Assembly (NCBI GenBank): GCA_017517985.1
Contig: JAFWWX010000254.1
Span: 1-7,927 of the forward strand
Direction of reading: 5' to 3'
DNA length: 7,927 nucleotides
DNA from: Clostridia bacterium
Lineage (GTDB): Bacteria > Bacillota_A > Clostridia > Oscillospirales > CAG-382
The position numbers and the translations under genes were made by a program. The notes below the pieces were generated by a model. That model was given only the letters and a program-made list of their open reading frames with translations, was not told where the DNA came from and ran no database searches. This document shows, in pieces, positions 1 to 5,342 of this stretch (within the stretch, counting starts at the first letter, position 1; every line of letters begins with the position of its first letter).

Positions 1-5
1 AACAT
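1..5 (-). CDS. 5' end of an unidentified leftward gene (5 nt only)
   Basis: A CAT at 3-5 reads as ATG on the minus strand. It is preceded by a strong Shine-Dalgarno, GGAGGG, at 10-15 (5 nt from the GGAGG core to the ATG) and by a promoter with its -10 at 40-45. Promoter, leader length and ribosome binding site agree with a real start codon. Only ATGTT lies inside the window, so nothing can be said about the product. Confidence 0.6.
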
Positions 6-39
6 GATACCCTCCGAATTTACAAATTTAAACATAATA

Positions 40-69
40 ATTATACTACAACAATTGTTAATAAATCAA
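40..69 (-). promoter_or_regulatory. Promoter of the left-edge leftward gene
   Basis: On the minus strand there is a -35 TTGATT (64-69), an 18-nt spacer and a perfect -10 TATAAT (40-45). Transcription should start near position 33, giving a leader of about 28 nt before the ATG at 5. The spacer contains a perfect 10-bp palindrome, AACAATTGTT (50-59). A further TTGTT-type half-site overlaps the -35 region, which makes an operator plausible but unproven. Confidence 0.7.
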
Positions 70-115
70 CAAAAAACGTCTGATATATATAAACTTTTAT
101 TCAGTGTTCTTCAAA

Positions 116-134
116 TGATATTGGTGTAATATCA
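116..134. repeat. 7-bp inverted repeat, possible operator
   Basis: TGATATT (116-122) and AATATCA (128-134) are perfect inverted arms around a 5-nt centre. The site lies between the phosphoesterase terminator and the promoter of the left-edge gene, about 47 bp upstream of that promoter's -35. It has no U-tract and low GC, so it is more like a protein-binding site than a terminator. The rest of 70-194 is A/T-rich with no recognisable gene. Confidence 0.4.
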
Positions 135-194
135 ATACTACTATATTACTCATAAATTGTGTTTTTTGTGATTAGAACCAGAATGTAATTTGGT

Positions 195-224
195 AAAAAA
201 TCCCCGCCTCTTTTCGAGGCGGGG
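195..224 (-). terminator. Intrinsic terminator of the dockerin phosphoesterase gene
   Basis: The minus-strand transcript forms a 9-bp, GC-rich stem, CCCCGCCTC/GAGGCGGGG (202-210 with 216-224), around a 5-nt loop. It is followed directly by ATTTTTT. It begins about 10 nt after the tandem TAATAA stop codons at 233-238. The run of T lies only on the minus-strand side, which assigns it to the leftward gene. Confidence 0.95.
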
Positions 225-235
225 AAAAGATGTTA

Positions 236-3200
236 TTAGTTTTCTTCGAGGTATGAGGAAGATGTGCTTCTGAGATTATTCTTTACAAGCAACAAATCAT
301 CAACATCTATAACGCCGTCTTCGTTTATGTCAACAGCATCCTTCAGTTTTTCATTGGCACCTGTAGCGAAACCTCTCAGTACACGTACAAAGTCGTTGGA
401 GTCGATAACTCCGTCGCCACAGTCGTCTGCATAATTGCTCTTAATATCACCGGGGATAAGAGTAATATCAGGAATTTCAAGTCCGTTTTCGCCAACAGTT
501 ACTACGCTTTCATATTTAAGGTAACCGTTTTTTGTAACTTCGATTGTGTATTCAGCATCCTTCTTAAGATATACTCCGATGCTAAGACTGTCAGTGCCCT
601 GCTGTGTATAAACTGCTTTTCCGTCTTCATCACGAATGGTAATTTTGGGAAGATTGTTGTATACAGTTCCGTCAGCATATGTTTTGTTATAAGGAGTTGC
701 ACCTTCAATAACAGGAACAGTTACTTCAAGTTCAACTTTGCTGTAATCCTCGTCAATTTCATATGTTACTACATATTCTTTGCCGTTTTCAAGAATTATT
801 TCTGTTGCCTCAACCTCATTAACATATGACTTTATACCGGGAATTTGCTTGATTGCATAGCTTGTGATATATCCGTTTCCGTTAACTGTTGCATCACCGA
901 TTGCGTCGGTGTTGTCTTCGGGCACAAGAATGAGGATTCCATTGTTAGGCTTGTTGAAAGTCTTTGCGGATTCTTTTATTTCTTTGGTTGTGATAATTAT
1001 ATCCTTGCCGTTTACATATGTAGTACCGCTTAAACCAATTGTAGCATTTTCAAAGTTGCCGCCAAAAATCTTGGTTACTGCATTTTTGGTAATTGTTTCA
1101 TTTGAGCTTGTGGAAGAGGGGGAAACAGTGCCATTAAATGTACCGCCGGTAATTGTAAGATAAGCATTACCGTGAATACCCTGTGCTCCTGTGTTCTTGT
1201 AACCTATAACAGCGCCTTTGAATATACCACCTTCAATTGTCACATAAACATCACCGTTAATGTAGTTACCACCTGTGCCACTGTATACAGGACCATTAAT
1301 GTAGTTGATTTCTCCTGTATCACCCTTGATTGTAAGGGGAGCGGCAACTGTAGGATCTTTTTCACCGTTGTAGTCACTCAAATGAATGTTAAGGGGATTT
1401 GTTTTTACTTTTACACTGTCAAGTGTAAGAGAGGAACCCGCACCGTGTACAAGTATTATATCGTCATTGGTTCTTAACTTGTCAATTGTTACATCTTTAA
1501 GAACAACATTTCCGTTCTGGAATTTTTTGAAGCTTGAATAATAGAATTCAGCATTATCTCTATTAAGACCGATAACTGTGAGGTCGCCCTTGGGTGTTCT
1601 GTCAGTAATAACATTGAGGTCAACGCTACCTGCGATGTAGTAAATTACATTGGGATTCTGTTCAAATGCTGTTTTGAAGTTATCATATACAAGATATTCG
1701 GTGTTTTCAAAGACATAGGAAGCGTTTTCACCTGTTGTATCAACAAATACACCCTTCTTACCATCTTCAAGCTCAACATATGTCTGGCCGCTTGATGTTG
1801 TGGCACTTATTGATATAGGTTCACCTGCCTGGTAGAAATCGTCTACAGCAAACAATTCAACCGTGTATTCTTTATCAAGTTCAAGACCTGTTATTTTTGC
1901 GGTTTCAGTTATTGAAGTAATATAGTTTCCGGGGATGTTACCGAGAGCGGGATCCTGAGGGAATTCGTAATAGAAGTTAGTGTAATATCTTCTGTGAACA
2001 ACTTCATTGTTGTTTGCGGGGTCTTTAATTTCAAGAACATAAAGCATTACCATGCCGTCTTCGTCTTTTGCATCAAGTGTAAGTGTTATGTTAAGACCGC
2101 CGATGATACCTTCTGATGAAAGATAAGCAGAAGCTTCGTTTTCAAAAGCGGGAAGTGTGGTGCTTGCTTCTCTTGCATTTGTGCTGAACTGTGCAAGGTG
2201 TGAACCGTTTGAGCTGATGTTGGTAACATCCCAAGCATCACGGATAAATACCGGAGCATCAGTTGCTTCAAACTCGGTGTTGTATGCGTAATTTTCAAAG
2301 TTTGTGAACTTGTCTACAGTATAAAAATCAGAGTTTTCTGCATAGTCTTCTGAGTAGGATCTGTAAAGGTCCATTCTTTTGATTCTTACATTGAAGTTAG
2401 CATCAACTTCAACATAAGCAGCGTTGGAAACAGAAGCTTCGTGCTTGTTGTAGTTGAATGGGGTGTAAGGGTAACTTGCACTATTGGAGGTAGCTTCACC
2501 AAACAATGTGTTTGTAACACCATTTACGGTTTTGGTAAGTGTCAGGGACTTTGCAGTATCAAGATAACGTGTAGTATTAGACTCTATTGTGATATATCCA
2601 AGGTCAGAGTTTATTGCTGTATCATTGTGGATTGTTGTATGGCTGTGTCCGCCCCAAGTTATTGCCTGAGGATACTGCTCGAGCAGGTCAGTGATAGCAG
2701 TTTTTCCGTAGTGGTCGCCTATGTACATCGCATCCTGAGGTGTGTAGTGAGAAATGATAAATATAGGCTTGTTGGGGTTTTCTGCAACTGATGTATCAAG
2801 AATTTTCTTTGCCCACGCAAGAGAAGCGTCACTCATTGAAAGTTCGATACCGATAAAGTGGATTCTGTCGTTACCTTCACCGATTGTCATGTGCATATTA
2901 CCGAGTCTGAGGCCGTCAGCTGTGTCGGTAAGTGTGGTTGACTTGTCAAGGTGTCCGAAATACTTATCGAAAAGTGCGTCGGCGGAAGCAAGAGTTACAC
3001 CATATTTTGATGCAAATGTATCTGCTGTAACTGCTGTGCTGTCATTGGTGTTGTAATCTATAAGGTCTGCAATATAATTTCTGTAGGGATTAGCAGTTTC
3101 ATAACCGTCAGCTGCTTTGCTTGAGCTGTCGGGATTATGTTGCCAGCCACAGAGAACAGCTGCGAAAAGGTCTGCTGCATATACTTTGGAAAGTGTAATG

Positions 3201-3883
3201 CTTGTACCATCTATTTCCTTGGTAAAGGAGTCGGAAACACCGCGTGCACTTTCGTCGTGGTTGCCAAGAACATAGAAAAGCTTTGTTGTGTCATCAAAAC
3301 CATTGCCGCGGCCGTTAACACTTCCTGCTGTCATATAAGCGTCATTTTTTCCGCTGGTTGCGGGATTTATAACCTTTTTATCAGCTGTGAAGGTAACACC
3401 GTTATCAGAGCCCCAAACACCGCGTGCAAAGTTTGCTACTTCACGCATGTTCTGAGTAGCTCTGTCACCGTAGCTGCTGAAGGAACGAACATTCGAACCA
3501 CCATTGGCAATACCGTCTACCATATCGCCGCCAATGAGAATAGCATCAAGTTTTGCATTAGGATCTTTTTCCTTAGCTGTCTTCTGCAAAACATCAATTG
3601 CGTGAGACCATTCCTGCTGGGGTGCATCTGTTACCTTACCGGAACCAACGCCATTCTGATGAATGTCGGAAACTACGCCGAAACGAAGAATAACATTTTC
3701 TTCATCAAATGTATCGCCCTGAAGAATTACTTCTTCTGTAAGGGTAGCGTCATCTGTCATTGTGTCCTCCTTGTAGAAACCTTTTGCATCGGCATCGTTT
3801 TCAGCTGCCATTGAAGCAGTCGTGAAAACACAGCCTGACGTTATTAGCAACCCTGCCAATAAAGTCGAAAGAACTCTTTTCAT
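236..3883 (-). CDS. Secreted dockerin-containing calcineurin-like metallophosphoesterase
   Basis: A 1215-residue secreted enzyme, probably hydrolysing phosphomono- or diesters outside the cell; the substrate is unknown. Residues 1-27 are a signal peptide, probably cut after SMA; ITSGC is a poor lipobox. The metallophosphoesterase domain (about 64-450) has all family motifs: SDIH (D73, H75), GGDMVD (D120, D123), GNHD (207-210), SHYTP (H379) and GHSH (H413, H415). A long insert separates GNHD from H379. An FN3-like region follows (about 570-697), then a beta-rich region with GG-x-F repeats at 885, 913 and 941, then a carboxypeptidase-regulatory-like beta domain (about 1060-1142). A type I dockerin (about 1145-1205) has two calcium loops: D1153/C1155/D1157/D1161/D1164 and D1185/N1187/D1189/D1193/D1196. 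The dockerin predicts docking to a cohesin on a scaffoldin or the cell surface. The start is the MKR methionine, because GGAGG at 3893-3897 sits 9 nt upstream. An in-frame ATG at 3931 lies upstream of the -10. It is monocistronic. Confidence 0.92.
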   Translation of the reverse strand: MKRVLSTLLAGLLITSGCVFTTASMAAENDADAKGFYKEDTMTDDATLTEEVILQGDTFDEENVILRFGVVSDIHQNGVGSGKVTDAPQQEWSHAIDVLQKTAKEKDPNAKLDAILIGGDMVDGIANGGSNVRSFSSYGDRATQNMREVANFARGVWGSDNGVTFTADKKVINPATSGKNDAYMTAGSVNGRGNGFDDTTKLFYVLGNHDESARGVSDSFTKEIDGTSITLSKVYAADLFAAVLCGWQHNPDSSSKAADGYETANPYRNYIADLIDYNTNDSTAVTADTFASKYGVTLASADALFDKYFGHLDKSTTLTDTADGLRLGNMHMTIGEGNDRIHFIGIELSMSDASLAWAKKILDTSVAENPNKPIFIISHYTPQDAMYIGDHYGKTAITDLLEQYPQAITWGGHSHTTIHNDTAINSDLGYITIESNTTRYLDTAKSLTLTKTVNGVTNTLFGEATSNSASYPYTPFNYNKHEASVSNAAYVEVDANFNVRIKRMDLYRSYSEDYAENSDFYTVDKFTNFENYAYNTEFEATDAPVFIRDAWDVTNISSNGSHLAQFSTNAREASTTLPAFENEASAYLSSEGIIGGLNITLTLDAKDEDGMVMLYVLEIKDPANNNEVVHRRYYTNFYYEFPQDPALGNIPGNYITSITETAKITGLELDKEYTVELFAVDDFYQAGEPISISATTSSGQTYVELEDGKKGVFVDTTGENASYVFENTEYLVYDNFKTAFEQNPNVIYYIAGSVDLNVITDRTPKGDLTVIGLNRDNAEFYYSSFKKFQNGNVVLKDVTIDKLRTNDDIILVHGAGSSLTLDSVKVKTNPLNIHLSDYNGEKDPTVAAPLTIKGDTGEINYINGPVYSGTGGNYINGDVYVTIEGGIFKGAVIGYKNTGAQGIHGNAYLTITGGTFNGTVSPSSTSSNETITKNAVTKIFGGNFENATIGLSGTTYVNGKDIIITTKEIKESAKTFNKPNNGILILVPEDNTDAIGDATVNGNGYITSYAIKQIPGIKSYVNEVEATEIILENGKEYVVTYEIDEDYSKVELEVTVPVIEGATPYNKTYADGTVYNNLPKITIRDEDGKAVYTQQGTDSLSIGVYLKKDAEYTIEVTKNGYLKYESVVTVGENGLEIPDITLIPGDIKSNYADDCGDGVIDSNDFVRVLRGFATGANEKLKDAVDINEDGVIDVDDLLLVKNNLRSTSSSYLEEN

Positions 3884-3892
3884 TAGGATATA

Positions 3893-3897
3893 CCTCC
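3893..3897 (-). promoter_or_regulatory. Ribosome binding site deciding the phosphoesterase start
   Basis: The minus strand reads GGAGG 9 nt before the ATG at 3883. This fixes the MKR start, which also begins directly with a good signal peptide. The alternative in-frame ATG 48 nt upstream has no comparable site. Confidence 0.9.
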
Positions 3898-3919
3898 AAA
3901 GATAATTTTTAACAAAATG

Positions 3920-3948
3920 ATTATACAGCATATTTGTGCAAAAGTCAA
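3920..3948 (-). promoter_or_regulatory. Promoter of the phosphoesterase gene
   Basis: Minus strand: -35 TTGACT (3943-3948), a 17-nt spacer and a perfect -10 TATAAT (3920-3925). The predicted start of transcription is near 3913, giving a leader of about 30 nt. The match is near consensus with optimal spacing. The spacer carries TTTGCACA just inside the -35, an element also seen at the DUF1292 promoter. Confidence 0.88.
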
Positions 3949-3996
3949 GTATTTATTACAAATTAGACACTATATATTGTAAAAAAAATACATAAT

Positions 3997-4031
3997 AAAA
4001 AAGAACAAACCGCATATGTTGCGGTCTGCTC
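3997..4031 (-). terminator. Intrinsic terminator of the XRE regulator gene
   Basis: On the minus-strand transcript, 4020-4031 pairs with 4003-4014 over 12 positions (10 Watson-Crick, 2 G-U). The loop is 5 nt and TTTTTT follows (3997-4002). It starts about 25 nt after the stop codon at 4056 and separates the regulator from the phosphoesterase promoter, so the two genes are independent units. Confidence 0.9.
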
Positions 4032-4055
4032 AAATTATAACAGCTTTTGTGAAAA

Positions 4056-4430
4056 TCAACCTTTGTATTTTACTAAAAAATCAATAAAATCATCAACGGT
4101 TTTCTGCTGCTTTGAGGAAAGTAGGTTGTAGTTCTGTATAAGAAGACGCATTTTAGGTGAAAGTTGATCACCCTCAGAGAAAAAATCATCACTCTTTCCT
4201 GCGGCATAAAGATAGTCTTCAATGTCAACACCGTTTTCGCTGTTTTCGGCAAGCTTGGTTATAAGTTTTAGTCCGGGCGGATTTTCCTGCTCGCACATAA
4301 TGAGCTTGCGAAGCTGAAGATAGCTGATTCCACTCTCGAGAGCGAATCTGCGTACAGAGCGCTCGCCCTTTGCTTTTTCAATCAGCATTGCGAATATTCT
4401 TTTGTTGAAAGTATTGTTTCGTTTCGGCAT
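4056..4430 (-). CDS. XRE-family helix-turn-helix transcriptional regulator
   Basis: A 124-residue, probably cytoplasmic, DNA-binding protein. Residues about 8-77 look like a Cro/C1-type helix-turn-helix domain. The recognition hairpin is around 25-43 (SVRRFALESGISYLQLRKL), followed by the helix that in this family reads PPGLKLITKLAE, and ending at EDYLYAAG. The C-terminal part (91-122, SPKMRLLIQNYNLLSSKQQK then VDDFIDFLV) is a helix common after XRE domains in Firmicutes and may mediate dimerisation. No metabolite or peptidase domain is attached, so the signal it responds to cannot be read. The start is supported by GGAG at 4437-4440, 6 nt upstream. It has its own promoter and terminator and is divergent from rpsO. 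Short inverted elements over its promoter fit autoregulation, which is inference. Confidence 0.88.
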   Translation of the reverse strand: MPKRNNTFNKRIFAMLIEKAKGERSVRRFALESGISYLQLRKLIMCEQENPPGLKLITKLAENSENGVDIEDYLYAAGKSDDFFSEGDQLSPKMRLLIQNYNLLSSKQQKTVDDFIDFLVKYKG

Positions 4431-4468
4431 AGTATTCTCCGCCTGCTCTGATAATTTTTATTAAGTGA

Positions 4469-4497
4469 AAGATACCACAAAAAGTGTAAAAAGTCAA
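4469..4497 (-). promoter_or_regulatory. Promoter of the XRE regulator, with candidate operator
   Basis: Minus strand: -35 TTGACT (4492-4497), a 17-nt spacer and -10 TATCTT (4469-4474). Two small inverted elements overlap it: CAC-N5-GTG within the spacer, and GTG-N8-CAC across the -10. Such sites are where a small XRE protein would repress its own gene; that role is inferred. The 94 bp between this -35 and the rpsO -35 are A/T-rich, and I see nothing else in them. Confidence 0.75.
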
Positions 4498-4591
4498 GGA
4501 GAAATGTATTTTTTTATTATGTAACAGGGAGTAAAGATTAAAAATTAAGGGAATGTTCAAAAAAAATTAAAAAGAAAAACAGAAAAAGACC

Positions 4592-4620
4592 TTTACAAAA
4601 AACTTTTGGTGTGATATACT
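4592..4620 (+). promoter_or_regulatory. Promoter of the rpsO-pnp operon
   Basis: -35 TTTACA (4592-4597), a 17-nt spacer and -10 TATACT (4615-4620). Transcription should start near 4627, giving a leader of about 195 nt before rpsO. That is unusually long for a simple ribosome binding site and is consistent with regulation in the leader. Confidence 0.8.
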
Positions 4621-4626
4621 ATTTCA

Positions 4627-4807
4627 GTAATTGTCTACCCATAACGAGGCTTGGGACAAAATGACCTTGTAAGAATTTTCCGAATCTTCCTTATTTTATA
4701 AAGAGGATTTGATTATGAAATGTCTGTTTGCCGATATACGGACACAAAAGGCTTTCACCAACCCCTGCTTGGTTTTGTGGCGTACATTACAAAAATAATT
4801 ATTGAAA
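4627..4807 (+). ncRNA. Structured rpsO leader, candidate S15 autoregulatory element
   Basis: Three folds can be drawn in the leader. First, CTT/AAG plus ACAA/TTGT (4650-4673) with a GGG bulge; the ACAA can alternatively pair upstream, TTGTC 4631-4635 with GACAA 4655-4659. Second, a hairpin of 11 pairs at 4681-4711 (one C-A mismatch, G-U pairs at 4687-4705 and 4682-4710), whose 3' arm contains the AGAGG at 4702-4706. Third, a candidate three-way junction closed by AATGT/ACATT (4719-4723 with 4784-4788). Its arms are UGU-CCG/CGG-ACA (4725-4744) and a long arm, CACAAA/TTTGTG plus ACCAA/TTGGT (4743-4779). S15 binds a three-way junction in 16S rRNA, and structured S15-binding rpsO leaders are known in several phyla. 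That this one binds S15 is inference. Confidence 0.55.
4715..4798 (+). CDS. Possible 27-residue leader peptide upstream of rpsO
   Basis: An ATG at 4715 follows an AAAGAGG-like ribosome binding site (4700-4706) at an 8-nt spacing. The frame runs 27 codons ([10 protein letters not shown]..., ending WRTLQK) to TAA at 4796-4798, stopping 10 nt before the rpsO ribosome binding site. I do not recognise the peptide. The frame coincides almost exactly with the candidate three-way junction, so ribosomes on it would melt that fold. It could be a regulatory leader ORF, or a chance ORF in a structured RNA whose purine stretch belongs to a hairpin. Confidence 0.35.
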   Translation: MKCLFADIRTQKAFTNPCLVLWRTLQK

Positions 4808-4821
4808 AGGTGGAAAAAACA

Positions 4822-5088
4822 ATGCTTCAGAAAGACGAAAAGCTTTCAATCATCAAGGAGTACGCAACACACGAAGGTGACACAGGTTCTCCCGAAGTTC
4901 AGATCGCAGTACTCACAAAAAGAATCAACACACTCAACGAGCATCTCAAGGCTAACAAGAATGACCATCATTCCAGACGCGGTCTTCTTAAGATGGTAGG
5001 TCACAGAAGAAATCTTCTCGGCTACCTCCAGAAGAAGGACATAAACCGTTACAGAGCGATTATCGAAAAGCTCGGAATCAGAAAGTAA
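4822..5088 (+). CDS. rpsO: 30S ribosomal protein S15
   Basis: An 88-residue primary 16S rRNA-binding protein of the small subunit platform, at the normal family length. The S15 signature is intact: [15 protein letters not shown] (21-35), LNEHLK (38-43), then [10 protein letters not shown] (47-56), HRRNLLGYL (61-69) and a C-terminal IEKLGIRK. Residues that contact rRNA in the family are present (T21, G22, Q27, R34, D48, S51, Y68). The start is the MLQKDEK methionine, since AGGTGG (4808-4813) lies 8 nt upstream. An in-frame ATG 102 nt earlier would add a non-homologous extension running through the leader RNA. rpsO is the first gene of the operon with pnp. Its structured leader suggests translational feedback by free S15. 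Confidence 0.98.
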   Translation: MLQKDEKLSIIKEYATHEGDTGSPEVQIAVLTKRINTLNEHLKANKNDHHSRRGLLKMVGHRRNLLGYLQKKDINRYRAIIEKLGIRK

Positions 5089-5097
5089 TTTCCGAAA

Positions 5098-5132
5098 TAG
5101 GGAGCGAAGGGCTTTTTGCTTTTCGCTCCTTA
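5098..5132 (+). other. 15-bp hairpin in the rpsO-pnp spacer, no U-tract
   Basis: Positions 5098-5112 pair with 5118-5132 over 15 continuous positions, closed by a TTTTT loop; three pairs are G-U (5100-5130, 5109-5121, 5110-5120). It begins about 10 nt after the rpsO stop. The sequence after it, GGTGTGTAAAAAG, has no U-run, so it is unlikely to be an efficient intrinsic terminator. It could protect the rpsO 3' end, attenuate weakly, or be an RNase III target. An H-type pseudoknot is possible, because GCTTTTT (5111-5117) also complements AAAAAGC at 5148-5154. Confidence 0.7.
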
Positions 5133-5183
5133 GGTGTGTAAAAAGAGAAAAAGCAAATTTTAAAAAAAAGTGTCAGGTTCATA

Positions 5184-5294
5184 TTTAGCATTTATATAAG
5201 AAAGAAAATCTCACCCGGGAGAAACTAACCTTGATTACGCATTATTCATTTTAACTTTGTATCCCGATATTTTCTTTTTTGTATAAGTGCTAAA
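5184..5294 (+). promoter_or_regulatory. Very long stem-loop in the pnp leader, candidate RNase III/PNPase autoregulatory element
   Basis: Positions 5184-5212 pair with 5266-5294 in register over 29 positions: 25 Watson-Crick, three G-U (5191-5287, 5197-5281, 5200-5278) and one C-U mismatch (5210-5268). After a 4-nt bulge (5213-5216) the stem continues as GGGA/TCCC (5217-5220 with 5262-5265). The apical region is about 41 nt. It sits between rpsO and the pnp ribosome binding site, 48 nt before the pnp ATG. In E. coli a long pnp leader stem is cut by RNase III and PNPase then removes the product, repressing its own synthesis. In Streptomyces the rpsO-pnp hairpin is also an RNase III target. Function here is inferred from position and structure. 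Confidence 0.8.
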
Positions 5295-5330
5295 GCTTGA
5301 CGCTTTCAAATGGGAAACCCCAGGAAAGGA

Positions 5331-5334
5331 AAGG
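5331..5334 (+). promoter_or_regulatory. Ribosome binding site deciding the pnp start
   Basis: A purine tract, GGAAAGGAAAGG (5323-5334), ends 8 nt before ATG 5343. An in-frame ATG at 5310 has only pyrimidine-rich sequence upstream and would add 11 residues absent from the family, so 5343 is chosen. Confidence 0.85.
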
Positions 5335-5342
5335 TAAAAAAG

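Noticed and set aside
11..20. Lipoprotein interpretation of the phosphoesterase signal peptide (ITSGC at residues 14-18 of that protein)
   Set aside because: Threonine at -3 is a poor lipobox fit, and a signal peptidase I site (SMA) follows shortly after. Retained only as a possibility. The coordinates here are protein residues.
3137..3814. 225-codon open frame antisense to the phosphoesterase
   Set aside because: Composition is cysteine-rich and low in charged residues, as expected for an antisense shadow. It has no recognisable domain and lies wholly inside a gene with complete catalytic motifs.
3884..3931. Upstream in-frame ATG at 3931 as start of the phosphoesterase (16 extra residues)
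   Set aside because: It lies upstream of the -10 box (3920-3925), has no ribosome binding site, and would place a non-signal segment before a good signal peptide.
4720..4821. N-terminal extension of S15 from an in-frame ATG at 4720
   Set aside because: No S15 homology, no correctly spaced ribosome binding site for this ATG, and it overlaps the structured leader. The start at 4822 has AGGTGG and gives the standard 88 residues.
5098..5132. The rpsO-pnp hairpin as an intrinsic terminator
   Set aside because: There is no U-tract after the stem on either strand, and no convincing pnp promoter was found downstream, so read-through is more likely.
5231..5256. TTGATT...TAACTT as a pnp promoter
   Set aside because: The spacer is only 15 nt, the -10 is poor, and the site lies in the apical loop of the leader stem.
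5184..5294. The long inverted repeat as a MITE or insertion remnant
   Set aside because: I see no flanking target-site duplication or transposase fragment. Its mismatches are G-U compatible on the pnp sense strand and its position matches known pnp leader stems. A genome-wide copy search would be decisive.
5310..5342. N-terminal extension of PNPase from ATG 5310
   Set aside because: No ribosome binding site upstream, and the added residues are really the purine-rich ribosome binding region of the 5343 start.
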